A DNA stretch of 64,000 bases from Cruorifilaria tuberocauda. Taxonomy: Eukaryota; Nematoda; Chromadorea; Rhabditida; Onchocercidae. The notes beneath the pieces are model-generated. The model saw only the letters and a list, made by a program, of their open reading frames with translations, was not told the origin of the DNA and did no database searches. Of the stretch, positions 53,794-64,000 are shown piece by piece (position 1 is the first letter of the stretch; the number at the start of each line of letters is the position of its first letter). Both the position numbers and the translations under genes were made by a program. The stretch lies in assembly GCA_013365365.1 (NCBI GenBank), contig JABVXU010000032.1:186001-250000 (forward strand). The letters run 5' to 3'.

Positions 53794-55224
53794 ATGAAAT
53801 CTTATAAGCCCTTAGAGGAAGTACTATATAAGGTAGGAAATATTGAAAATACACTGAGAGTGCTAAGCCAAAGTCAATTGAATGTGGAGGATAAAGTTGA
53901 GCAAATGGGTTTTCTAGAAGAAATTAGGCACGAAATTATCTCTCACAACTTAGTAAAAGAGTTATTGGTAAAAGCAGGTGCTTTTGATAGTGAGAAGAGT
54001 TCTGACAATTGGCTACTAAAATTCATAGAGAGAATGCATGAAAGCAGTTCTGCTATTTCTATTGATTTAGTAAGATCTTTATCCAAAGCTAAAATTGAGT
54101 GCCAAAGTTTGTGGAGATTGTCTAAGTCTGAGGCTAGTAACCTAGAAAAATTAAAAAGGCATTTTGCTGACTTAATTAAGCTCATTCGCGAAGTAGCTTC
54201 TATAAAGTCGCAGCACTTAAAATGTTTAAAATATGATGCATTGCTTGCTGACTATGATTTTGATATTACAGAGAAAAGCATAAAGAAAATATTCCCTAGA
54301 GTTGGAAAGTTTTTTAGTGAAAATATAAATAAGGTAATTGAAAAGCAGAAAAAGGATAAGGTTGTTAATATTAGAAAAGTTGCTACTAGGAAGCAAATTG
54401 AACTTGGTATGTTATGTCTACAGCAAATAGGTAGCACATTATGTCATACTCCTTATTATTATGACCCTATAGATTATAAGGAGTTTAACTTTTGTTATGG
54501 TTTGTTTTTGCTTTTGCGGAATAGTGGTTACGAAATTTATCAAAAGTATTTAGCACAAAATTCTATAACCAACTTTGTTGCAAGGCATGTTGTATATGAA
54601 ACACAAGGGTTATTTATGGAGAGGATGATTGGAACGTCTAGGGAATTTATTGAGTTTATTCAACCGTACATAAGGGAGAAGTTTACTATAAGAGGTAAAA
54701 GGAGTACAAAAGTCAGTAGCGTTGAAAATTTGTATTTGATTTTTAATAGAGTTGATCTTTCTTCATCTTTAAAAAATGCAGATGAATTCAGTCTATTAGC
54801 TCACATTATGCTCAGAACTAGATTAGAACAGAATATGATAAACGGTACTTTAGAGGTAGAAGATTTACACGATGCTTGGTTAGAAGGCATGAAGCACTAT
54901 AAAATTCCTGTTGAAGCTGAAAATGAGTTAGACACTTGTTTTCAAGATGAGTATTGGACAAGCGGAATTATTGGGTATTTCCCTATTAAGGGAATGGCTT
55001 TAATTACTGCTACGCAGATTTTTTCTTTTATAAAAAAGAATCATTATGAAATTCTGAGTCCTATAATAAAGGGAAACTTTAGCTTACTTATTAATTGGTT
55101 ATATCAAAATATATATAACACAAGGTGTGGTTCTTTTGATTTGCTAAAAAAAGTAACAGGTAAGTGGTTAGATGCTGAATGCTGTACTAGCTATTTGTCC
55201 GAAAAATATGATTTATCCCAATAG
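53794..55224 (+). CDS. M32 carboxypeptidase homologue lacking the zinc site
   Basis: This 476-aa protein matches the M32 (thermostable carboxypeptidase Taq) family over its length. Residues 40-62 resemble the RHE...LL N-terminal block and 147-155 are YDALLADYD. Residues 328-346 are NADEFSLLAHIMLRTRLEQ, where the family has ADEVTY..H..LR.E.E. Residues 383-408 include FQDEYWTSGIIGYFPIKG and match the DVHWS.G.FGYFPTY block, and 457-474 match the C-terminal KATG..L......YL.EKY. The catalytic HEXXH expected near 241-250 reads LRNSGYEIYQ, and the following HES(Q) reads YETQ (268-271). Two zinc ligands and the catalytic Glu are therefore gone. The frame is intact and lies 12-18 bases before mreB, so a retained non-enzymatic role is likely. 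Confidence 0.8.
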   Translation: MKSYKPLEEVLYKVGNIENTLRVLSQSQLNVEDKVEQMGFLEEIRHEIISHNLVKELLVKAGAFDSEKSSDNWLLKFIERMHESSSAISIDLVRSLSKAKIECQSLWRLSKSEASNLEKLKRHFADLIKLIREVASIKSQHLKCLKYDALLADYDFDITEKSIKKIFPRVGKFFSENINKVIEKQKKDKVVNIRKVATRKQIELGMLCLQQIGSTLCHTPYYYDPIDYKEFNFCYGLFLLLRNSGYEIYQKYLAQNSITNFVARHVVYETQGLFMERMIGTSREFIEFIQPYIREKFTIRGKRSTKVSSVENLYLIFNRVDLSSSLKNADEFSLLAHIMLRTRLEQNMINGTLEVEDLHDAWLEGMKHYKIPVEAENELDTCFQDEYWTSGIIGYFPIKGMALITATQIFSFIKKNHYEILSPIIKGNFSLLINWLYQNIYNTRCGSFDLLKKVTGKWLDAECCTSYLSEKYDLSQ

Positions 55225-55236
55225 AATGTTTTTTAA

Positions 55237-56319
<1,083 letters not shown>

Positions 56320-56527
56320 TTGTGATTTTAATTGTTGAGGTTTTTAATTCTAAAACTGCCAGAAGGTACTTTTTTTATTGCTCTGTATAATACATAGCTA
56401 AATAATCTAGATTTACTATGATTCAATAATAAGAATTGTTATTTTACTTATTAGTAAAATTTATGCTAAGAATGATAATAATATAGAGAAGTCAGGTCTA
56501 TTAACTGTATTTAGTGAGTTTAAAATT

Positions 56528-57634
56528 GTGCTAAAGGAATTTAAAATTGAACCTTTGTTAAGAAATAAAGCTCCACATCAAACTAAGGCTATGATTGCAA
56601 TGTCTGGTGGAGTTGATAGTTCTGTTGTTGCAGTGTTACTCCATTATCTTGGATATCAAGTAGTAGGTGTGACGCTTCAGCTGTATAGTGGTGATAGTGA
56701 TTTGAGAAAAGGAACATGCTGCGCTGGGCAAGACGTTTATGATGCAAAGCGCATAGCCGAAAATGCTGGATTTCCTCATTATATCTTAAACTTCGAGGAA
56801 ATCTTTAAAGAAGAAGTAATAAAGGATTTTGCGGATACCTATATGCGTGGAGAAACTCCTATACCATGTATAAAATGTAATCAAACAGTGAAATTTCGTG
56901 ATCTATTACAAGTTGCGAAGAATCTTGGTACAGATGTGTTAGTCACAGGACATTATGTAAGAAGATTAGAGGAAGGTGGCAAGATAATCTTATGCAAGAG
57001 CATCGATAAAAGTAAAGATCAAAGTTACTTCTTGTTCGCTACTACAAGAGAGCAACTTAAGTTTTTAAGATTTCCTCTTGGTTGGTTCTATAAGAATGAT
57101 GTAAGAAAGTTAGCAAAGTATTTTGATTTGAGAATCTCTGAAAAGCCAGACAGTCAAGATATATGCTTCGTTCCCAAAAACTATAGCAGAACAATAGCTG
57201 AGTTAGCACCACAATCTATGCAGAAAGGAAAAATCATAGATATAAATGGGAAAGTACTAGGGGAGCATAATGGTATAGTGAATTTTACAGTCGGTCAGAG
57301 AAGGGGTTTAGGTATCTCATGTAATGAACCTCTTTATGTGATAAGGATTGACAGAAGAAACAATGAAGTTGTAGTTGGACCAGTTAATGCGCTAATGCAA
57401 AGAAAAGTACTAGTTAGATGGGTAAATTGGTTAGAACAGCCAAGAGAAGGTATGGAAGTAGTTGTGAAGCTCAGGTCATCGCATGCTGGAAGTTTAGCAA
57501 CAATATATCCAACTGGAGAACATGATAAATCTTATGTTGTTTTAAGTGATGATTACTTTGGTGTTAGTCCAGGTCAAGCTTGTGTAGTATACAGAGGTGA
57601 GCAGGTTATTGGTGGTGGGTGGATATGTACTTAA
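56528..57634 (+). CDS. mnmA: tRNA-specific 2-thiouridylase MnmA
   Basis: MnmA adds sulfur at position 2 of U34 in tRNAs for Lys, Glu and Gln. The 368-aa protein has the PP-loop MSGGVDSSV. The first catalytic Cys is in PIPCIKCNQTVKF and the second in SQDICFVP. The TVGQRRGLGI block and the SPGQACVVY C-terminal domain are also present. It begins with GTG 56528. A short inverted repeat, ATTTTACT/AGTAAAAT (56441-56460), lies in its upstream region. Confidence 0.96.
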   Translation: MLKEFKIEPLLRNKAPHQTKAMIAMSGGVDSSVVAVLLHYLGYQVVGVTLQLYSGDSDLRKGTCCAGQDVYDAKRIAENAGFPHYILNFEEIFKEEVIKDFADTYMRGETPIPCIKCNQTVKFRDLLQVAKNLGTDVLVTGHYVRRLEEGGKIILCKSIDKSKDQSYFLFATTREQLKFLRFPLGWFYKNDVRKLAKYFDLRISEKPDSQDICFVPKNYSRTIAELAPQSMQKGKIIDINGKVLGEHNGIVNFTVGQRRGLGISCNEPLYVIRIDRRNNEVVVGPVNALMQRKVLVRWVNWLEQPREGMEVVVKLRSSHAGSLATIYPTGEHDKSYVVLSDDYFGVSPGQACVVYRGEQVIGGGWICT

Positions 57635-58821
57635 CTAAATAGATTTTATGATATCTAAGTTTTCTAATTTTTTATTTATATTGTTCTAACTAAACTAATA
57701 TAATATGTTATTCACGAAGCAGTAAGGCTAAGGAAATTTCTTTTCATTACAACATAGTTATAAGGAGATGTGCAAGATTTTCAGTAATGTTGTAGATAAA
57801 TAGTATTTATGGTCTCTTATATGTGGGATGCGCAAAATTGATTTTTTGATGATTGCTTTAATATTTAGGATTATTTCTTATTTCAGAACTACTTCTAAAG
57901 GAAAGATCTAGTTACTTCCAGACTTAGACCCTACTATATAAAAATGCTTACCATGTCATGATAATACAGTAAATCATAGTAGCATAATTAGTAGAAGCAT
58001 TACTTGGCCTGATAAAGAAAATTAGGATAGTTAAAATGATACATGAAGCAAAAAAAGGCAGTAACGATACTAGCAAGAAATTGACAATAAAATGTCCTTC
58101 TATTCAACCTAATATTTGTTCGCAAAAAAGGGAGAAATATCTGCATCTCTAGAAAATAAAAAATTAAAGTTGCTATGTTGTTGATAACTAGCAGCTAGTT
58201 TTAATCCATTATTTCTTCAACTATTTGTGCTGATATAGTTATGACTGTTCTTTGGACAGATTAAATGCATATATGGTCAGAAAAGCTCTGCTAAGTTGTT
58301 ATCTGCAAAAGCTAATAGGGCAAACCTAAATTTTAGAATTTGCTCTTGTAGCAAGTGATATACTATCTGATCCTAAACTAAAATTAGGATATAGATTCTG
58401 ACATGTAATGCTGAAATGATATTCATCTGTGTGTATTTAAAACAAATATTCGTTCATAAATTACTTATTTGTGAAGGCTTACTAGGAAGAAAGGAGTAAA
58501 AGTAACTCCTTATGTTGGCTTACTGTATTTAATCTAATTTTACAGATCTACTTATACTGACTTAGGTACTTGCTTTATAAGAGCATTTTAGGCTTGCAGA
58601 TTATTAGATGAATATCCATGATCCATTTTAGTATTCAATAGAGGATAAAACTACTTATGAAGTACAATTCAATGTATAAGGCATAATTAATATTTCTTAT
58701 TCATCTTCTATCCATTTAATAGGAGAAATCCTTTTCTTTTTTCTGAAATATCAATTCATTCATGCTGATCCAGCACTAAATGAATTTAAGCATGTTTAAT
58801 TTCACTGGCTAGTTAAATCTA
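57635..58821. other. Gap between convergent mnmA and the AsmA-like gene
   Basis: About 1.2 kb with no confident gene. A 38-codon frame at 58036-58152, with AGGA eight bases upstream of its ATG, is rich in Lys and Ser and unassigned. A coding-like run near 58340-58400 (EFALVASDILSDPKLKLGY) may be a relic. No terminator or RNA gene was recognised. Confidence 0.4.
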
Positions 58822-61374
58822 TTATCTTTTAATACTAATCAGAGTATTAAATATTAGATCTTCATCGAAACTCATCTTAGGAGACCAAATAGGACCATTT
58901 AAATGCATATCAATATGGACTGGACTACTATAACCTGGTGGGATAAAGAAGAACCTTGATAAAGAAATCAAACTAAAATTATATAAGACTAAATTAGAAG
59001 AAACAGACCCTGAAGCTTGATCAATTCTAAACTGTAAACTAATTGAACATATACCACTTTTAATACTTGCTTGTCCAGTAACATTTCTAAAAAATGTACT
59101 ACCATTATATATGCCAATATGAGTAAGCGTAGAAACTTCAGATTTATTTTTACTGCTGAATAAGCTTTCGATAAAAGAGTTAAAGTCTACATTAGTAAAC
59201 TCTATCTCATGTGCTTGCAATAAATAGATCTTTCCTGATAATGTATTAGCCCAGTCATAAAAACTTTTTCCCTGAGCCTTAACTTCACCATTTAAGCTTA
59301 CTCTGCCATTCAAATTGTCAATTTCAATAGCCTGACCAATTCTCTTAATATCTAGATCTGCAATAAAAAATTTTATGTACATTGAATTTGACCTCAAATA
59401 ACCCTGAAAAGACACTTCTCCATGTTCCAGTACATAATTTATTTTTCTAAAAGTTATAGTGTTATTTATTATCACAGCATCCAAGTTAAAGTCCTTTAGG
59501 ATATCCTGCCCAATCTTAAGCTTTGTAACATTAATATGCACATTTGCATCAAAATCATCTTTATCGCTCAAAAAATCAAACTTTTTCTTTGACCATTGAA
59601 CTTGATTTATCTTGTTTCCTGAATCTTTTCTCACTTTCACCAAATTTGGTAGCTTCAAAACACTTGCATTAAATTTATCACCAGTGATGCTTATATCCAA
59701 CAAAGGTTTAGTATATTTTCTGTCCACTAATATTTTTATATTACCAGTAATATTAAAATCCTCTCCAGATAATCTTATCTTATCTGCAATAAGGCTGCTG
59801 TTTTCTATCTTCAGTAAGAAACCTAAATACCCAATTTTTGCATTATTCAACGTAAAATTATTAACATTGGTTTTTATATTTGCATCATACTTCAGGCTTT
59901 TCAACCATTCCACTCTTAATAAACTACTTAGCAATGAATAGTCGTATTTATCTACGTTGAGATTTCGCGCACTAAACCTACCATCAATTGCATTATGTTT
60001 TTTAGTATAGTGTACTTTAATTGATCCTTGCCAAAATCCTTCATCATTATCATTCATTAATCTAATATCTGAAATAGATAACATTCTAGGTGTAAAGTGT
60101 AATCTTGAACTCATTGTAAATTGATCTCTCTCACCTTTTTTTATCTTGATAGAAGGGAAAAAATATGAAATGAACGATTCAAAATTCTCTCCCTTTACTA
60201 GTAAATTACCATCAAATTCAGACATAATAAGATTATTTGAAACTTTTCCTGATAAACGAGATATATTATCAGTTCCTGGAAATTGAAGAAGCATACTAAC
60301 TTTTATTTCTCCATCAGCAAATTTCAGTACAGTGTGAAATCTATCTAATATTCTGTTTCTGTATTGAATACTTGAAGCTCCTATATTAAAATCTAGACTC
60401 AGGTTTCTTGGCACAACACTTTTGAAACATTCTAGAATTTCTTTCATGCCCATTATTCTTTGCGAACCGTTTTGCATAGAACCCAAGTTAATTTTGCGAA
60501 AATTAATATCGACCTTAGTATGATTATTCTTTCTGTCGTTCCTTACTGCTCCACTAGCCTGCATGTTTTTAGAATCAATTTTCAATCCAGTTAACGTAAA
60601 CTCATCTTCATTAAGGTTAACATTAGATGACATTTTAATATTCTCACTAGGGACAATACAAGCAAGAAAACTAAGGTTAATAATCTTAGCTAACCAATCT
60701 ACAGAATTAGAACTGTTATTGATTGACACTAATAATCTGCCATGTAGACCTTTTTGATTCCTATTACCTAAAAAAAACAAATTTACAAAATCTGATTTAG
60801 TGTTAATACGTACACTCTTTTTTGTAATATTCATTTTTCCTGAAAAACCATAATTTTTATCACCTACATCCACTTCACCAGAGAAATTACCGCTTTTTCT
60901 AATGGCAATTTCCTTTATATTGACATTACTTCTATAATTACCAAAGTCATTGTTTAAATTTACTTGGCTATCCTTTATCACTATATCAACCTTACTTGTT
61001 CTTTCACTCACAATATTAATAAAGTTTCTCTTGCTACCCTTTAGACCAAATAAAGTAATCGATTTTGGTTGTAATGAAAACAAAAATAACCACAAAAGAG
61101 ATGGTCTTACTTCAACCCTATTTATGCTAATCAAATCTGATAATTTTCCCCTTCCATTGCTGTTACACTGCATGTACATATTATAAATAATAATCTTTGG
61201 AGTAATCAGTGAAACCTCAATTTTCCCACTAATATGTATTCTAGCATTATACTTGTCCTCGAACTTTTGTATAATAATTCCCTTATAACTATCCCAATCT
61301 TTAAAGGTTGCAGCAAAATGTAGAAGTGTTAGTAGCAGAGAAACTGATGGTATTATATACATGAAAAATCTCAT
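58822..61374 (-). CDS. AsmA-like envelope protein
   Basis: The 850-aa protein starts with a single signal-anchor helix (FFMYIIPSVSLLLTLLHFAA) and then continues as beta-rich, Asn/Ser/Lys-rich sequence. The N-terminal part (ISGKIEVSLITPKIIIYNMY) and the C-terminal region (LNGRVSLNGEVKAQGKSF, then GIYNGSTFFRNVTGQASI) match the AsmA family. Such proteins are thought to span the periplasm and carry lipids towards the outer membrane. The assignment is by overall pattern, because the family lacks short catalytic motifs. Start ATG 61374; it stands alone. Confidence 0.78.
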   Translation of the reverse strand: MRFFMYIIPSVSLLLTLLHFAATFKDWDSYKGIIIQKFEDKYNARIHISGKIEVSLITPKIIIYNMYMQCNSNGRGKLSDLISINRVEVRPSLLWLFLFSLQPKSITLFGLKGSKRNFINIVSERTSKVDIVIKDSQVNLNNDFGNYRSNVNIKEIAIRKSGNFSGEVDVGDKNYGFSGKMNITKKSVRINTKSDFVNLFFLGNRNQKGLHGRLLVSINNSSNSVDWLAKIINLSFLACIVPSENIKMSSNVNLNEDEFTLTGLKIDSKNMQASGAVRNDRKNNHTKVDINFRKINLGSMQNGSQRIMGMKEILECFKSVVPRNLSLDFNIGASSIQYRNRILDRFHTVLKFADGEIKVSMLLQFPGTDNISRLSGKVSNNLIMSEFDGNLLVKGENFESFISYFFPSIKIKKGERDQFTMSSRLHFTPRMLSISDIRLMNDNDEGFWQGSIKVHYTKKHNAIDGRFSARNLNVDKYDYSLLSSLLRVEWLKSLKYDANIKTNVNNFTLNNAKIGYLGFLLKIENSSLIADKIRLSGEDFNITGNIKILVDRKYTKPLLDISITGDKFNASVLKLPNLVKVRKDSGNKINQVQWSKKKFDFLSDKDDFDANVHINVTKLKIGQDILKDFNLDAVIINNTITFRKINYVLEHGEVSFQGYLRSNSMYIKFFIADLDIKRIGQAIEIDNLNGRVSLNGEVKAQGKSFYDWANTLSGKIYLLQAHEIEFTNVDFNSFIESLFSSKNKSEVSTLTHIGIYNGSTFFRNVTGQASIKSGICSISLQFRIDQASGSVSSNLVLYNFSLISLSRFFFIPPGYSSPVHIDMHLNGPIWSPKMSFDEDLIFNTLISIKR

Positions 61375-63328
61375 AATTTCACACGCTCAAATTACCCATA
61401 GACATCAGAATACAAAAATAGATAACAACGTCTAAAGTTACTGAATAAATAATGCAAACAAATATTTTACAAGATACAACCTCTATCAATAAGAGACTTA
61501 AAATGTAAAAAGCTATCAACATGAGTAAATTTGCAATAACAATTTTTATAATCAATAATAGTCCTATACTAATTCTATATATTTCATCATAAAATGATTA
61601 ACCAATAAATTTTATTCAAGTAGAAATAGAAGTAATAACAGCAATCTTTTTATGTCGATACTTACTCATTAAATAAAAAGCTAAGTACTATATTGATTCT
61701 AAGCAGATTAGCAAAAATATAGCTGGTATTTCAGTTTACCATGAATGAAAAGTAAGTAGAAACACTTTATTTTGTTTATAATAAATGCATGTATGAAACA
61801 AAGAGAATATTGCCAATATAGATTCAGTTGCTATATCGTGTATTGTTAAGCTTCTCGCAGGAAAAAGGCATAGTGAAATCACGTGAAGATAAAAAAGCAG
61901 CAGAGCTGTTAGTGCAATTAGCATTTAAACTCTGCATAAAAGCTCCATTCTGTACTGTGATTATGTTTTTAGTATCGACTACTTGTTTTGAGATCAATCA
62001 TGAAGAAATATTTTATCGATTATAATATCAATTATTTCCTAATAGTAGCTAACTTAGCATATTAGCACTAAGATAGTGTATCTAGTAACTACGTACTTGC
62101 TAAGCTACATAATTGTTGACAACTCCTAGCATCTCTCTCTTTAAGAGAGCCAAATTTATTACTAACTTTACAATAAAAAAGATAATTTTAACTTATATGC
62201 ACAAAATAATATTAATAATAGCTGTAGCCCTCTAGCTAGTAGGGATTATAAGTAGCTTTACTTAGGCGGAAATAATCTGGATGGACTCTAAATTACTAGC
62301 ACAATAGCTACATTGAAGTGAAATGTTGTTTTACTTGAAATATTACTTCAATAAGAAGCTTTGATTGGGAATGAAAATTATACAAGTAATCATGATTCCT
62401 GAAAATTTTCAATAATGTAAGCTTGCTTCAGTCGAAGCAAAGGTAGATATTGGAACTTACAATAAAAATATGGTTAAAAAATATAAAATAATAAATGTAA
62501 CCGACTTTTTATTAAAATAGTAATTCACTAAATTTAGCGATACAACAATATAATATATAATAAAGGATAATTATTGAAATAAAGTAAAACATATCTAAGA
62601 ATGTTACTAGTAGTCTGAGTAATCAATAATTCATCACTAATCTTGAAGCCTCAAAATAGCTATAAAGCCAAATAAAGGTATCTTTCCTACTAGCATTACT
62701 TGAATTGTATCCAGTATTAATGCAACTGAACTCAATATCTTGAGAAGAACTTATCTATTAGCTTTTAAATTATTTTTGAAAATGGCTTTTTGTACTGCTC
62801 TTAGTAAGATAAGTAACAATAAACTAAACAGAAGAACAGTGCAGAAATAATACCACGATAGATAAGTTTAACACTTTTGTTAAAATCAATATCAACACGT
62901 TAAATGTAAAACTTAAAAAGCTTAGTTAGGCATAGAGCTGATTCTCTGATCGCTTCCAAAGCAGCAAGGAAATGAATAAAAACACATAGAAGTATAAGGA
63001 ATACTTCAATATTTCCTTCCCTTGCAGATTTTAGTAAAAGTTTATATTAGAAATAAATGATATAATTAAGCACAAAAGTCAAATACTAAAACTGTGAAGT
63101 AAAAAATACTAATAGGAATCAAACATTTATCAAGAAGTACATATTCAGCTTTATTTAAGTATAAAATATTAAGAAAGGTATTAAACAAGTAACTTAAATG
63201 TAAGCTTATATACAACATAAATAAGGATTTAAACACAGTCTGAAGTAAAAGAGTTTGCTTAAATATCTGATTGACTTTTTTTGTTGATGTGTTATGGATT
63301 TTAAAATTTTTACTTAGTAAAGAAATTT
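61375..63328. other. Long gap before tRNA-His, no intact gene
   Basis: Nearly 2 kb without a supported gene. A TTG-started frame of 65 codons at 61828-62025 has a coding-like middle (KSREDKKAAELLVQLAFKLC), but its start and both ends are doubtful and no family fits. The rest is AT-rich with many stops. The tRNA promoter candidate lies at its right end. Confidence 0.45.
63271..63298 (+). promoter_or_regulatory. Candidate promoter for tRNA-His
   Basis: TTGACT (63271-63276) and TATGGA (63293-63298) with 16 bases between them lie about 31 bases before the mature 5' end of tRNA-His. The -35 box has one mismatch, the -10 box is weaker. Position and spacing fit a tRNA promoter with a short leader for RNase P to remove. 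Confidence 0.45.
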
Positions 63329-63405
63329 GGCGGGTGTAGCTCAGTTGGTAGAGTGTCAGTTTGTGGTACTGAATGTCGCCAGTTCGATCCTGGTCGCTCG
63401 CCCCA
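63329..63405 (+). tRNA. tRNA-His (anticodon GTG)
   Basis: The sequence folds as a complete cloverleaf: acceptor GCGGGTG/CGCTCGC, D arm GCTC...GAGT, anticodon arm TCAGT/ACTGA with loop TTGTGGT and anticodon GTG at 63363-63365, and T arm GCCAG-TTCGATC-CTGGT. The extra 5' G at 63329 facing C73 (63402) is the identity feature of tRNA-His. The 3' CCA is encoded (63403-63405). No T-run terminator with a hairpin follows. Confidence 0.97.
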
Positions 63406-63527
63406 ATAAAATGTTTTTTACTTCATAGAATAGAAACAAAAGCATTAGATATGTTTTATATATATTCAGGTCATTTGAATGCTTACCTAATTTCCAAGTT
63501 AATGAGGATTTATATTATGTTAAATAA

Positions 63528-64000
63528 TTAGGCTAACGAAAGCAGTCTTATCTCTTGCAGTATTAAGTTTATATCTTTCGCTATTTTCTCTGCTAAGACG
63601 GTAGCCTTTTCAAGGCTTTGAAATTCAGACAATACATAATCTGCTAGACCTTTTTGACCGTCTGGTCTGCCTATTCCAAACCTTAGGCGCCAATAATTAT
63701 TACTAATAAGGCTATCCATAGATTTAAGCCCATTATGTCCAGCAGAACCTCCACCCTTCTTTATCTTTACTCTTCCAAATTCTAGGTCAGCATCATCATG
63801 TATAACAATAATATTTTCTAATGGAAATTTATAAAAGTTTCGTATCCTTGCAACAGGAATACCTGAGTTATTCATAAATGAATATGGCTTTAGCAATATA
63901 ATTTTATCTTCATTAATTATACCAGAAGTTATTAAACAGTCATCTTTCCTAGAAAACGCCTGAAAATTCCAGTACTTACAAATTTTATCAACAACAAAAA
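63528..64000 (-). CDS. pth: Peptidyl-tRNA hydrolase, 5' end outside the window
   Basis: Pth frees peptides from tRNAs that drop off the ribosome. The frame is open from the window edge at 64000 to the stop at 63528. Visible family elements are an N-terminal-side WNFQAFS block, the KPYSFMNNSG block with the active-site Asn, the VIHDDADLEFG segment with the catalytic Asp, and KGGGSAGHNGLKS. The TTG at 63896 is internal and not the start, because homology continues to the window edge. The missing part should hold the N-terminal VGLGNPG-type motif and the catalytic His. Confidence 0.93.
   Translation of the reverse strand, partial: FVVDKICKYWNFQAFSRKDDCLITSGIINEDKIILLKPYSFMNNSGIPVARIRNFYKFPLENIIVIHDDADLEFGRVKIKKGGGSAGHNGLKSMDSLISNNYWRLRFGIGRPDGQKGLADYVLSEFQSLEKATVLAEKIAKDINLILQEIRLLSLA

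Noticed and set aside
61828..62025. TTG-started frame of 65 codons
   Set aside because: Part of it looks coding-like, but the start is weak and no domain is recognised; mentioned only in the gap note.

Overview
The window is AT-rich alphaproteobacterial chromosome. It best fits an obligate intracellular member of the Anaplasmataceae, most likely Ehrlichia. The grounds are CtrA cell-cycle control, 5-aminolevulinate synthase (C4 haem pathway), succinate dehydrogenase genes split between distant loci, a single rnpB, a SURF1 factor, a membrane-anchored ankyrin protein, several unrecognised lineage-specific proteins, and unusually long gene-poor gaps (up to 2.2 kb). Species cannot be fixed from sequence alone. 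I see no prophage, insertion sequence, CRISPR array or rRNA operon.

Layout. 0.7-5 kb: sdhA, then a divergently read pair of lineage-specific genes (ankyrin/membrane protein and a basic protein). 5-17 kb: pyrC, gltX, miaB, ileS and a 911-aa membrane/coiled-coil protein. 17-22 kb: alaS, broken in frame at an 11-base A run, then prfA. 22-28 kb: engB-argB-dut, a small membrane protein, a decayed second ftsZ, ybeY and sdhB. 28-31.5 kb (minus): gpsA-pgpA-GNAT-PAS protein. 31.8-33 kb: ctrA facing the RNase P RNA gene. 34.6-36.2 kb: bcp-recF. 38-42 kb: rimM, efp, an IMPase-like protein, hemA and a two-helix membrane protein. 43-48.6 kb: htpG, HAD phosphatase, RDD protein, SURF1. 49.7-53.5 kb: pal-tilS-ftsH, the order typical of alphaproteobacteria but without ybgF. 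53.8-57.6 kb: an M32-family protein, mreB, mnmA. 58.8-64 kb: AsmA-like protein, tRNA-His and the 3' part of pth.

Most genes are housekeeping: translation and tRNA modification (gltX, ileS, alaS, miaB, tilS, mnmA, prfA, efp, rimM, engB, ybeY, pth, rnpB), the respiratory chain (sdhA, sdhB, SURF1, hemA) and envelope or shape (pal, mreB, pgpA, gpsA, AsmA-like).

The most interesting theme is gene decay at several stages. An intact M32 carboxypeptidase homologue has lost the HEXXH zinc site. An intact inositol-monophosphatase homologue behind efp has lost its metal-binding Asp residues. ArgB has an altered substrate loop. A PAS protein stops where a histidine kinase should begin. alaS needs a one-base slip to be read through. 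A duplicate ftsZ is reduced to fragments. A second theme is that four unrelated lineage-specific proteins each carry one closely spaced pair of hydrophobic helices, a topology shared with bacterial proteins that insert into host vacuole membranes; that link is inference only.
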